In this document: positions 52,905 through 60,845 of the stretch, one piece after another
How positions within the stretch are numbered: position 1 is the stretch's first letter
Layout of the letters: the number at the start of each line of letters is the position of its first letter
Assembly (NCBI RefSeq): GCF_047302465.1
Contig: NZ_CP178621.1
Coordinates: 4,212,970-4,276,969 of the forward strand
Reading direction: 5' to 3'
Length of the DNA: 64,000 nt
Source of the DNA: JACMRP01 sp047302465
GTDB taxonomy: Bacteria > Bdellovibrionota > Bdellovibrionia > Bdellovibrionales > Bdellovibrionaceae
Notes under the pieces: model-generated
What the model was told of the DNA's origin: nothing
Databases searched by the model: none
Seen by the model: the letters and a program-made list of their open reading frames with translations, nothing else
Position numbers and translations under genes: made by a program

Positions 52905-53470
52905 GGGTTTACCGCCTGTACTTTATTAACAAATTCGCTTTGAAGTTTCTGATGGTCTGCAGAGCCGATGTCTTTAGAAAGAACCGCTTTTGCAGCATCA
53001 ATGGAGTCTTTCAAAAGCTGTTCACGCAAATGTGTTTGAGCTTTTTGAATTTCGATTTTAGCTGTTTGTTCAGCCTCGTGTTTAATTCTTGCTGCTGCCT
53101 CTTGCGCTTCTTTGATCAAAGCGTGCTTCATATCGACAGCTTCAGCTTTTGCACGAGAAATGCTTTCGTCAGTTGTCGCTTCCAACTGATCAAGCTTGTG
53201 CTTGATATCTACGAAATGCTTTTCTGCATCTTCGCGAGCTGCTTGAGATTTTTTTGCAGCCGCAAGATAGCTTTCTTTGCGATCAGCATAGAATTTTACA
53301 ACGGGAGTTTTTAGGAAGTAGTAAAGACCTCCGAACAAAAGAACCACGTTGATTGCTTGATAAAGAACGACTTTAGGAACATGGACTTCACCACCATGCT
53401 CACCATGACCAGAAGCTGCGAACGCTGTGCTTGCTCCAAGTACGAAAAGAAACGCAAACCACTTATTCAT
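52901..53470 (-). CDS. atpF: ATP synthase b subunit
   Basis: Peripheral stator subunit, 189 residues. It has an N-terminal signal-peptide-like segment (WFAFLFVLGASTAFAAS) and a His/Glu-rich stretch (GHGEHGGEVH). The true membrane helix follows (VVLYQAINVVLLFGGLYYFL), then a long charged helix to the C terminus. The additional N-terminal hydrophobic stretch is familiar from delta-type proteobacterial AtpF proteins. It pairs with the b'-like gene directly upstream. Confidence 0.92.
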   Translation of the reverse strand: MNKWFAFLFVLGASTAFAASGHGEHGGEVHVPKVVLYQAINVVLLFGGLYYFLKTPVVKFYADRKESYLAAAKKSQAAREDAEKHFVDIKHKLDQLEATTDESISRAKAEAVDMKHALIKEAQEAAARIKHEAEQTAKIEIQKAQTHLREQLLKDSIDAAKAVLSKDIGSADHQKLQSEFVNKVQAVNP

Positions 53471-53480
53471 ATTGTCTCTC

Positions 53481-53915
53481 TTACTTTCCCAAAAGTTTTT
53501 GAGTGATTGCTACAGATACATTTGTAGCTTCAGATCTCAAAGCTGCGGTTGTTGCTTGAATCGATTGGGCGATTTTTTGATTGTTCGTTTCAAGAAGAGC
53601 GGCTGCCTCGGAGCGCGCTTTACCAACAAGAGTGTCGTACTCTTTCAAAGCATCTGTGCGATGAGCATCGTAGATGTCCTTGATTTTTTTCGTCACTTCT
53701 TTTGCTTTCACTTGATACTCAGAGTGAAGCTCTGTTGATTTTTTGTGGAACTCTTGAGCCAGATCTTCGCCGCCCAAAGTGCGTTTTTCACGCTCTTCGT
53801 GGGCCTTGTAATATGGCGTAAAGACATACAAATTTAAAAAGAAAAAGACACAAATAAAGATGCCGAACTGTACAGCAGCGGCCCCATTAATTCCTAATTG
53901 TTGGATAATATCCAT
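53481..53915 (-). CDS. ATP synthase b'-type subunit
   Basis: A 144-residue stator subunit from ATG 53915. One membrane helix (AVQFGIFICVFFFLNLYVFT) is followed by a long charged helix (LHSEYQVKAKEVTKKIKDIY, EAAALLETNNQKIAQSIQAT). It is the second b-like subunit, so the stator is probably a b/b' heterodimer as in photosynthetic and several delta-type bacteria. I chose ATG 53915 because the helix begins just after it; the longer frame from 53960 adds unrelated residues. It is the first gene of the atp cluster; subunits a and c are not adjacent. Confidence 0.9.
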   Translation of the reverse strand: MDIIQQLGINGAAAVQFGIFICVFFFLNLYVFTPYYKAHEEREKRTLGGEDLAQEFHKKSTELHSEYQVKAKEVTKKIKDIYDAHRTDALKEYDTLVGKARSEAAALLETNNQKIAQSIQATTAALRSEATNVSVAITQKLLGK

Positions 53916-53950
53916 TGTATTGAAATCCCTACTGGTTTTTTGAACCCTGG

Positions 53951-53980
53951 GAATTAGCACCTTTAGAAAGAAATGGTCAA
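53951..53980 (-). promoter_or_regulatory. Promoter candidate of the atp cluster
   Basis: On the minus strand TTGACC (53980-53975) is followed after 18 bp by TAATTC (53956-53951), preceded by TGC as an extended -10. The -35 matches at five of six positions, the -10 poorly. It lies in the 106-bp gap between the bactofilin stop and the b' start, so the atp cluster may be transcribed independently of parAB. Confidence 0.35.
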
Positions 53981-54021
53981 GGCGAAACTAGCTATAAATA
54001 ACTGTAAACAAAGGGCTTTGG

Positions 54022-54384
54022 TTAAGACTTGGGCATGTAGGAAGCGCCCTCAAAAACGACTCCTTCGTCAATTCGAAGACTTGGAGAGGTTACGGTGCCT
54101 TTAAAGATCGCGGGCGGGTGCATTATAACTCTGCGACGGGCAAAGAGATTTCCCTCAACCCGGCCAGATATGATGATGGTATCGGCCTCAACTTGGGCCT
54201 GTATATTAGCAGTATCGTTAATGACCACTGTGTCATTAGTAAAGATTTCACCGACGAACTCCCCGCCAATTTGCACGGTTCCTTCGAAGCTGAGTTTTCC
54301 CTCAAAGCGAGTCCCGTAATCTAATATAGATGTAACGTGACCCGTGAGAAAATCATCATTTGTGAAAGCCTTTATTTCTGCCAT
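54022..54384 (-). CDS. Bactofilin (polymer-forming cytoskeletal protein)
   Basis: A 120-residue protein that is almost entirely the bactofilin beta-helix domain: repeated short hydrophobic rungs such as FEGKLSFEGTVQIGGEFVG, NDTVVINDTANIQAQV, DTIIISGRVEGNLFARRRVI and GTVTSPSLRIDEGVVFEGAS. The N-terminal tail is short and no membrane anchor is visible. Bactofilins polymerise without nucleotide and scaffold cell-shape, stalk or chromosome-segregation proteins. Its start lies 13 bp inside the end of parB, so it is translated as the third gene of a parA-parB-bactofilin operon, which suggests a job in organising the segrosome. Confidence 0.93.
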   Translation of the reverse strand: MAEIKAFTNDDFLTGHVTSILDYGTRFEGKLSFEGTVQIGGEFVGEIFTNDTVVINDTANIQAQVEADTIIISGRVEGNLFARRRVIMHPPAIFKGTVTSPSLRIDEGVVFEGASYMPKS

Positions 54385-55430
54385 CCTTCTTTCAACCTAT
54401 CCACGATTTGAGTCAGCTCATCATCTGAATAGAAGTGAACTGCGATTTTTCCTTTGGAATTAGCATAATCAATATTGACCTTGGTTCCTAGGATCTTTTG
54501 CAGTTCATCACAAAGACCAGAAATGAGTCTTTGCGTCACGTTTTGCTCAATCGCTGATTCCGGCTCTAGGGAGGAGCTTGGATTTTGAGCGTCAGCGACG
54601 AGCTTTTCTAGTTTACGTACAGAAAGACGGTCATTGATGACCTTTTTAGCTAACTCAAGTTGCTTCTTTGCGTCTGTTAAAGACAAAAGAACTTTTGCGT
54701 GACCCACAGAAAGGGTGCCTTCACTCACAAGTTTTTTTGCTTCTGCAGGCAAAGCCAACAAGCGCACAGAGTTCGCAACCGTTGCACGATCACGTCCCAC
54801 TTTGTCGGCGACTTGTTGTTGAGACATTTTAAATTCAGTGATTAGGCGAGAATAACCTTCGGCCTCTTCAATGGGATTTAAATCTTCACGTTGAATATTT
54901 TCGATGATCGCAAGCTCAAGAGTCTCTTGGTCATCAAAATTCTTAATCAAAACCGGAACTTCATGCAGCCCAGCAGCCTGTGCAGCTCTCCAACGACGCT
55001 CACCCGCGACGATTTCAAGACGGCCACCCGCTACTTTTCTAGCGATGATTGGCTGAAGAATTCCGTTCTCTTTAATAGATTGGGCCAAGCTTTGAAGAGC
55101 TTCTTTTTCGAAGCTTTTGCGCGGCTGGTATTGTCCAGAGGCCAACTTATCGATGGCAACCTGCCATACTTTTCCCTCTGTATTAATAGGAGCTGCCGCC
55201 ACAGGGGCCGCTGCTGCCGGTGCAGAGGTTTGAGCTGCCGGAGCCGGCTTAGCCGAAGCTCCTGCAAAGTTTTGCGCTGGCTTTGTTTGGTTACTCGCAT
55301 GCGTATCCAAACCATCTGCCATTGTCTTGCTGGCCATACCCTCGGCTGCAGGACCTCCACCCAACAAAGATCCAAGGCCACGTCCTAGGCCCTTCTTTTT
55401 GTTAGAGCTTTCCGCATTCAAATCAGACAT
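54372..55430 (-). CDS. parB: Chromosome partitioning protein ParB
   Basis: CTP-dependent DNA clamp that loads at parS. The 352 residues start with GLGRGLGSLLGG, followed by an Ala/Pro/Gln-rich linker (about 28-85). The N-terminal CTPase domain has QPRKSFEKEALQSLAQSIKE and the C-motif GERRWRAAQAAG. The parS-binding HTH follows (MSQQQVADKVGRDRATVANS), then the C-terminal dimerisation domain (GTKVNIDYANSKGKIAVHFY). It overlaps parA by 8 bp and bactofilin by 13 bp. Two parS sites lie just upstream of parA. Confidence 0.97.
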   Translation of the reverse strand: MSDLNAESSNKKKGLGRGLGSLLGGGPAAEGMASKTMADGLDTHASNQTKPAQNFAGASAKPAPAAQTSAPAAAAPVAAAPINTEGKVWQVAIDKLASGQYQPRKSFEKEALQSLAQSIKENGILQPIIARKVAGGRLEIVAGERRWRAAQAAGLHEVPVLIKNFDDQETLELAIIENIQREDLNPIEEAEGYSRLITEFKMSQQQVADKVGRDRATVANSVRLLALPAEAKKLVSEGTLSVGHAKVLLSLTDAKKQLELAKKVINDRLSVRKLEKLVADAQNPSSSLEPESAIEQNVTQRLISGLCDELQKILGTKVNIDYANSKGKIAVHFYSDDELTQIVDRLKEGWQK

Positions 55431-56235
55431 TTGCTGTCTCCTGTTGTGCTCTTTGTTCTGTCGTTTTAGCTACGGTTCTTTGCTCAACTTCTTTGGCAAG
55501 GTCGTAGTATTTAGTCGCGCCGATAGATTTTTGGTCATAATCAAAGATGGATTGACCGTGGCTTGGAGCTTCGCTCAAACGCACATTTCTTGGAATGATG
55601 GCGTTGAAGACCTTATCTCCAAAGTGATTCTTAATCTCAGTCACAACCTGGTGACTCAAATTATTTCTCGTATCAAACATCGTTAAAACGATGCCCTCTA
55701 TATGTAATTGTGGATTTAGATTTTTCTTAATCAAACCTGCTGTATTCAAAAGCTGGCTCAATCCTTCAAGCGCATAGTATTCACACTGAAGAGGAACCAA
55801 GAAACTGTCTGCTGCAGTCAGGGCATTCAAAGTCAAAAGACCCAAAGAAGGTGGGCAATCAATTAGTACATAATCATAGAGATCACCGATTGATGCGATG
55901 GCAGACTTTAGTCTGTATTCCCGCTGCGGCATGTCAACAAGCTCAATCTCTGCGCCTACCAAATCTGGATTAGCAGTGATCACATGAAGATTTGGATCTT
56001 TTGTTTTCTGGATAGTCTCTTGGATATCTTTTTCGCCGATTAGGACATGGTAAACATTGTTGTCCTGGCTTTCATATCGTTTGATACCCAAACCGCTGGA
56101 CGCGTTTCCTTGCGGATCCATGTCGATGAGTAGGATCCTTTTACCCAAAGAAGCCAGGGCGGCAGAAAGATTCACTGAAGTAGTCGTTTTGCCTACTCCA
56201 CCTTTTTGATTTGCTATGCAAATTGTCTTAGCCAT
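55423..56235 (-). CDS. parA: Chromosome partitioning ATPase ParA
   Basis: Deviant-Walker ATPase (Soj/ParA) that forms the gradient along which ParB-parS moves. The 270 residues begin KTICIANQKGGVGKTTTSVN with the signature lysine. They contain DMDPQGNASSGLG and DYVLIDCPPSLGLLTLNAL, and later IPRNVRLSEAPSHGQSIFDY. There is no N-terminal DNA-binding extension, as usual for chromosomal ParA. Start ATG 56235 follows CGGAGGAACTCCTA. It is the first gene of parA-parB-bactofilin. Confidence 0.97.
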   Translation of the reverse strand: MAKTICIANQKGGVGKTTTSVNLSAALASLGKRILLIDMDPQGNASSGLGIKRYESQDNNVYHVLIGEKDIQETIQKTKDPNLHVITANPDLVGAEIELVDMPQREYRLKSAIASIGDLYDYVLIDCPPSLGLLTLNALTAADSFLVPLQCEYYALEGLSQLLNTAGLIKKNLNPQLHIEGIVLTMFDTRNNLSHQVVTEIKNHFGDKVFNAIIPRNVRLSEAPSHGQSIFDYDQKSIGATKYYDLAKEVEQRTVAKTTEQRAQQETANV

Positions 56236-56320
56236 TAGGAGTTCCTCCGTGATCTATAAAAAATCCTGCATTTTTTTCAGTATGGCAAGTTTTTCCTAAT
56301 GTTTTTCGTAGAATTTCCGA

Positions 56321-56336
56321 TGTTCCACGTAGAACA
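56321..56336. promoter_or_regulatory. parS: parS site 1
   Basis: TGTTCCACGTAGAACA differs by one base from the near-universal bacterial parS palindrome TGTTCCACGTGGAACA. It sits inside a larger perfect-armed inverted repeat: CCGATGTTC (56317-56325) and GAACATCGG (56332-56340). It lies 85 bp upstream of parA. In translation it reads MFHVEH, the familiar peptide produced where parS falls in a frame. Confidence 0.9.
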
Positions 56337-56346
56337 TCGGGTGAAA

Positions 56347-56877
56347 ATGCGTTTTTTAGCCATTCTTTTTATAGCGATCAGCCTTTTGGGCTGTAAAAAG
56401 CCAAATCCTACGCCAGAACTGGCCGATGATATCTATTTGGATCTCAATACTCGCGCGCAATCGGCTCAAAAGGAGCTAGATTCAGAAAAAAAGAAACTTG
56501 AGGGCTTCAAGAAAGAACTCGCAGCCGTAGTCCCGCAAACTGGCGCAATTAAGTACGCTCAAAAGAGATATTTCGAATCAGAGGCTAAAATTCAGAAGCT
56601 AGTACAAGAAGTGAAGTACTATGAGCTTAAAGCAGCAGCCCGAAAGAAATATACCAAGCTCGAATACATGAAAGCATTCAACGAGGGTAAATCTTGGCCC
56701 CTGCCCGAAGAAGTGGATGCCTATAAGACCTATAAGACCGTTTCGGTAGTTCCACACTCGTGGAACTCGAAAAAACGCGTAGAGTCCTATGAAAAAGAGT
56801 TCGGAACGGCCACTTCTGCCTCAAAAGAGCCCCCAAAAACGGAAAAAGCCGCCAAAACTGAGTCCGGCGGCCATTAA
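56347..56877 (+). CDS. Small lipoprotein with coiled coil, encoded between the two parS sites
   Basis: A 176-residue lipoprotein from ATG 56347, with lipobox LLGC (Cys16). The mature protein has a heptad-like helical region (NTRAQSAQKELDSEKKKLEG) and a Lys/Tyr-rich segment containing a short duplicated AYKTYKT. The C-terminal tail is rich in Lys, Glu, Pro and Ala. I prefer ATG 56347 to upstream starts because those would translate through parS site 1 (MFHVEHRV) and ahead of the signal peptide. It runs opposite to parA and rsmG. No family recognised; envelope location is predicted. Confidence 0.78.
   Translation: MRFLAILFIAISLLGCKKPNPTPELADDIYLDLNTRAQSAQKELDSEKKKLEGFKKELAAVVPQTGAIKYAQKRYFESEAKIQKLVQEVKYYELKAAARKKYTKLEYMKAFNEGKSWPLPEEVDAYKTYKTVSVVPHSWNSKKRVESYEKEFGTATSASKEPPKTEKAAKTESGGH
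56749..56766. other. parS-like site with half-sites separated by 4 bp
   Basis: GTTCCAC (56749-56755), ACTC, GTGGAAC (56760-56766): both arms equal perfect parS half-sites, but four extra bases separate them. It lies within the lipoprotein coding sequence, between the two intact parS sites. Confidence 0.5.
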
Positions 56878-56881
56878 AAGT

Positions 56882-56897
56882 TGTTCTACGTGGAACA
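56882..56897. promoter_or_regulatory. parS: parS site 2, exact inverse of site 1
   Basis: TGTTCTACGTGGAACA is the exact reverse complement of site 1, so the two sites are identical and face each other 545 bp apart. Flanking bases extend it to a TTGTTC/GAACAA arm pair (56881-56898). It fills the 21-bp gap between the lipoprotein stop and the rsmG stop. Confidence 0.9.
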
Positions 56898-56898
56898 A

Positions 56899-57558
56899 TT
56901 AGGCGATTTTGTCTGTTTTAATCACTGAAAACTTAATTTCCCCTACTGGAAGGCGATATTCGCCCACAAGTCCCGGGGTCCAAAGAGAACAAAGCTGAAT
57001 TGGGATCTCAGAAACTTCCATACCCCATTGTTCGCCCTTAAGGTGAAAAATAACGCCACCTTTAGGTACAGACTTACGAGTTGCCATAATAACTTTAGAA
57101 ATAGAGGCAAGACCGCGAGTCATTACGTATTGCATGCTGTTTTCTTTAATCTCGTCGAGCTTCACGCTAAAAACATTCGCGTTCGGAATACGAACGCTTG
57201 CGATGATGTGTTTTAGGAATTCGCACTTGCGCTGATCTGACTCAACGACATGAACCTTAATATGTGGGTTCATAATCGCAAAAACTAGCCCCGGAAAACC
57301 GCTTCCTAGCCCTAAGTCATAGATCTCCTGGATCTTAGGATTGGACTTCGCGATGACGCGCGATGCTAGAATGCTGTCAGCAAAATGAAGTGCATCCGCC
57401 ATCGCAACTGTCTTCTGAGAAATAATACTGAGTGTTTTATTAAATTTCAGAAGCTCATCGTGATAGGTTTTCAATTGCTTAAGAATTTCAGGATTGAGAT
57501 CCGGAAACCAAACATCGATGCGCCACTGACTAGTTGATACTTCCTGATTCTCCGCCAA
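56899..57558 (-). CDS. rsmG: 16S rRNA (guanine527-N7)-methyltransferase
   Basis: SAM-dependent methyltransferase of 16S rRNA (GidB). The 219 residues include the SAM-binding loop IYDLGLGSGFPGLVFAI and HVVESDQRKCEFLKHI. TTG 57558 is the likely start, with AAGGAGAT 5 nt upstream; this lies inside mnmG (29-bp overlap). It is the last gene of the rpmH-to-rsmG operon, ending 2 bp from parS site 2. Confidence 0.93.
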   Translation of the reverse strand: MAENQEVSTSQWRIDVWFPDLNPEILKQLKTYHDELLKFNKTLSIISQKTVAMADALHFADSILASRVIAKSNPKIQEIYDLGLGSGFPGLVFAIMNPHIKVHVVESDQRKCEFLKHIIASVRIPNANVFSVKLDEIKENSMQYVMTRGLASISKVIMATRKSVPKGGVIFHLKGEQWGMEVSEIPIQLCSLWTPGLVGEYRLPVGEIKFSVIKTDKIA

Positions 57559-59437
57559 GAGGGATCTCCTTCAACTTTTTATGACCTTTAAGATAGATCA
57601 TTATAGCTTGAACCGCTGAAGGATTAACACCACTTATGCGTTGAGCTTGGCCTAAAGTTCGTGGCTTTACTCGAGAAAGTTTGTCCACTTCTTCGTTGGA
57701 AAGTCCGCGAATTTCTCTATAGACCAAAGTCTCGGGAAGACGAAGTTCTTCAAGACGCTTCGACTGAGCAATCAATTCCATCTGTCTTTTTACGTAACCA
57801 GAGTACTTCACTTCGATTTCGACAGGTTCAGAGACGTTTGGATCTGAATCTATTTCAAAACCAAAGTCTGTGAGGCTTGAACAAGAAATCTCGGGACGGC
57901 GTAGCAACTCTTCGAAAGTAGCCGGCTTTAGTAATTCTGCAGTGCCAAGTTTAACTAGTTTTTCTTGGGTTTCTTTGACTGGAAAAACGCGTTCTGAGCG
58001 CAGTTTTTCTAGCATTCCGGCACGTTTTTCTTTCAAATTTCGGAGTGTTTGAATTGATTCGGGATTTATCAAACCAGAACCAATCGCAACCTCACCTAAT
58101 CTGTCGATAGTATTGTCTTCTCTGAGAACAAGACGATGTTCGGCGCGAGATGTGAACATGCGGTAAGGTTCGGTCGTCCCTTTTGTAACTAAGTCATCAA
58201 TCAAGACACCAATGTAAGCTTGATCGCGACCGAGCACGAATTCTTCACGGCCCAAAATACTATGAGCTGCGTTCACGCCCGCGATCAAACCTTGGGCGCC
58301 GGCTTCTTCATAACCAGAGGTTCCGTTGATCTGACCTGCTAAAAATAGCTGACGGATCGTTCTGGTTTCAAGGCGATGCCATATTTGGGTCGGCTCAATA
58401 AAGTCATACTCTACGGCGTACCCTGGGCGAACAATCTTAACGTTCTCAAGACCCGGAATGGTTTTCAGGAATTCATACTGAACTTCTTCTGGAAGGCTTG
58501 TCGAAATCCCCTGAAGGTAAATCAAATCCGTATTGAGGCCTTCTGGCTCCAAAAACGTCTGGTGGCTGTCTTTATCTGCAAAACGAGTCACTTTATCTTC
58601 GATACTTGGACAGTAACGAGGACCCACACCTTCGATGTTCCCACAGAACATAGGCGACTTATCTAAGTTCGCACGGATGATCTCGTGGGTTTTCTCGGAA
58701 GTACGAGAAAGATAGCAGGCAATTTGCGGAAGTTTGAAGGTGCGCTCTGAACGGAAGCTAAATGGATAGAACTTCTCATCCCCGTACTGAGGAATCGTCT
58801 TGCTCCAATCGATACTGTCTTTATGAAGACGCGCTGGAGTGCCCGTTTTTAAGCGACGAACTGTAAATCCAAAGTCAGCGAGCTGATTTGAAAGACCAAC
58901 AGAGGCTTTGTCCCCTACTCGTCCACCTGGAGTTTGCTCAAGCCCGATATGCATAACCCCATTCATGAAAGTTCCTGCAGTAATGACCGTCGCACGAGAG
59001 TAGATTTCAGACCCATCTTGTAAAACAACACCCACGCACAGATCATTTTCCAAGATCAAGCGCTTCACCTCTCCCTGTAGAAGAGAAATATTTGGATGCG
59101 TTTTCAAAATGTTAGTCATGTACTGAGAGTAAAGATGCTTATCAGACTGCACACGAGTCCCACGAACCGCGGGGCCTTTGCTGGCATTCAGGCGCTTGTA
59201 CTGAATACAAGTTTCGTCTGCTGCCAAACCCATTTGTCCACCAAGAACATCGATTTCACGAACCATGTGACCTTTTGCAAGACCACCAATAGAAGGGTTA
59301 CAGCTCATGTAGGCGATGCGATCAAGATTTGTGGTAACAACAAGAGTGTTCAAACCCAGTCGTGCAGATGCAAGACAGGCTTCGACTCCGGCGTGGCCGG
59401 CACCAACAACAATGACATCAAATGCAGGTGTGCTCAT
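57530..59437 (-). CDS. mnmG: tRNA uridine-34 modification enzyme MnmG (GidA)
   Basis: FAD-dependent partner of MnmE in forming cmnm5/nm5 at wobble uridine 34. The 635 residues from ATG 59437 start with FDVIVVGAGHAGVEACLASA. They include AYMSCNPSIGGLAKGHMVRE, GTFMNGVMHIGLEQTPGGRV, GQINGTSGYEEAGAQGLIAG and FTSRAEHRLVLREDN. I prefer ATG 59437, which lies 2 bp after the mnmE stop, to the TTG 18 bases upstream inside mnmE. Confidence 0.97.
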   Translation of the reverse strand: MSTPAFDVIVVGAGHAGVEACLASARLGLNTLVVTTNLDRIAYMSCNPSIGGLAKGHMVREIDVLGGQMGLAADETCIQYKRLNASKGPAVRGTRVQSDKHLYSQYMTNILKTHPNISLLQGEVKRLILENDLCVGVVLQDGSEIYSRATVITAGTFMNGVMHIGLEQTPGGRVGDKASVGLSNQLADFGFTVRRLKTGTPARLHKDSIDWSKTIPQYGDEKFYPFSFRSERTFKLPQIACYLSRTSEKTHEIIRANLDKSPMFCGNIEGVGPRYCPSIEDKVTRFADKDSHQTFLEPEGLNTDLIYLQGISTSLPEEVQYEFLKTIPGLENVKIVRPGYAVEYDFIEPTQIWHRLETRTIRQLFLAGQINGTSGYEEAGAQGLIAGVNAAHSILGREEFVLGRDQAYIGVLIDDLVTKGTTEPYRMFTSRAEHRLVLREDNTIDRLGEVAIGSGLINPESIQTLRNLKEKRAGMLEKLRSERVFPVKETQEKLVKLGTAELLKPATFEELLRRPEISCSSLTDFGFEIDSDPNVSEPVEIEVKYSGYVKRQMELIAQSKRLEELRLPETLVYREIRGLSNEEVDKLSRVKPRTLGQAQRISGVNPSAVQAIMIYLKGHKKLKEIPLGGESGSIN

Positions 59438-59439
59438 AA

Positions 59440-60840
59440 TTATTTTCCGAGACAAAACTCTTTAAACACTCGATCCATAACCTGGTCGTCAAAGCGTTTG
59501 CCGAGAGTTTCTTGGACAGCAATCAAAGCCTCTTTGAGTTCGATTGCTAGGAATTCAGAACCAAGTCCCTCTTTCAGCAACTGCTGACAACGAACTGTGT
59601 TTGAAAGAGCTTTTTCGAGATTCTCATAATGACGAGCATTCGAGAGTAGTACGTAATCTTGAAGATCCGTCTGAGAAAAGCGTCCTGAGATCTCTTTCAA
59701 AACCAGTGGCCTTGCATTTTGATCCAGGGCGCTAACAAAGAAAAGGTTTCTTTTGGCGAAGTCTGCGTACTGGGTAAGTTTTTCAAAGCCTGGCGTTTGA
59801 GTGGGCTCGTTCACCTTATCCAGTTTATTTCCGATCACGAAGAGGTTCGCCTTTGAGAGTTGTTTTAAGAGCTCTTCGTCCTCTGGCTGAATACCTTCAG
59901 TAAGATCAAAAACAAATAAAACCACATCGGCCTCTACGTGGGCTTCGCGGCTTTTTTGAATACCAATCTGCTCTACAATGTCTGAAGTATGATTGCGGAT
60001 CCCAGCAGTATCTAAGAACGTAAACTTAAGGCCGTTAAACTTGGTGTCCCCTGAGATCACGTCACGGGTAGTTCCTGCGACTTCTGTAACGATCGCGCGG
60101 TCTTCTTCTAAGAACAGATTTAAAAGGCTGGATTTACCTACATTTGGACGACCCGCCAAAGCGATGCGCACACCGTCTTTAAGGATGCGGCCCGCTTTAT
60201 AGGAATTAACCAACGACTTCAGGGCGTCTTCTATTTGTGTAAGCTTTTCTGCCACCACATCGTGACTAACCAGCTCTAAGCCTTCGGTTGAAAAATCAAT
60301 TCCGGCTTCCATGTGGGCCATCAGCCAAGTAACGTCGTTCTCAAGGCCCTCAAGCTTCTGAGAAAGTTGGCCTTTTAATTGGCGAAGAGCTAGTTTCTGC
60401 GCCTTTTCACTTTGGCTTTCGATCAATGCAAGAATGCTTTCCGCCTGAACCAGGTCCACATTCCCATTCATAAAGGCACGATAAGTAAACTCACCACGAT
60501 CTGCAGAACGGGCCCCGCCCGCAATCAAATGATTCAGAATTTTTTGACAGATCTGAGGGTTCCCATGACAAGAGATTTCCAGAACCTCTTCGCCCGTGAA
60601 CGAGTTGCCTTTTTTGAAGTAAGTCACAAGGACTTCGTCGATGTCTTCTTGGGCTTGAGAATCATAGAGGGTGCCGAAATAGGCTTTATGGCTCTCGATT
60701 TTTTGCGGCAAAAAAACCGCTATTTTACGGGTTACTTCAAGGCTTTGAGGCCCTGAGATGCGGATCACAGAGATTCCACCCACTCCGTGAGGAGTGGATA
60801 CCGCACAGATCGTTTGGGAATCCCTGTCACCACCGTACAT
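59440..60840 (-). CDS. mnmE: tRNA modification GTPase MnmE (TrmE)
   Basis: GTPase partner of MnmG. The 466 residues start with an N-terminal formyl-THF-binding domain (ICAVSTPHGVGGISVIRISG). They continue with a helical domain interrupted by the G domain: G1 GRPNVGKSSLL, G2 TTRDVI, G3 DTAGIR, G4 GNKLDK. The conserved C-terminal FCLGK is present. Start ATG 60840 is behind GGAGAG. It is 5 bp after jag. Confidence 0.97.
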   Translation of the reverse strand: MYGGDRDSQTICAVSTPHGVGGISVIRISGPQSLEVTRKIAVFLPQKIESHKAYFGTLYDSQAQEDIDEVLVTYFKKGNSFTGEEVLEISCHGNPQICQKILNHLIAGGARSADRGEFTYRAFMNGNVDLVQAESILALIESQSEKAQKLALRQLKGQLSQKLEGLENDVTWLMAHMEAGIDFSTEGLELVSHDVVAEKLTQIEDALKSLVNSYKAGRILKDGVRIALAGRPNVGKSSLLNLFLEEDRAIVTEVAGTTRDVISGDTKFNGLKFTFLDTAGIRNHTSDIVEQIGIQKSREAHVEADVVLFVFDLTEGIQPEDEELLKQLSKANLFVIGNKLDKVNEPTQTPGFEKLTQYADFAKRNLFFVSALDQNARPLVLKEISGRFSQTDLQDYVLLSNARHYENLEKALSNTVRCQQLLKEGLGSEFLAIELKEALIAVQETLGKRFDDQVMDRVFKEFCLGK

Positions 60841-60845
60841 GAATA

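Noticed and set aside
56299..56346. Upstream start for the lipoprotein reading MFHVEHRV
   Set aside because: This peptide is the translation of parS site 1 and lies ahead of the signal peptide; the ATG at 56347 gives a standard lipoprotein N terminus.
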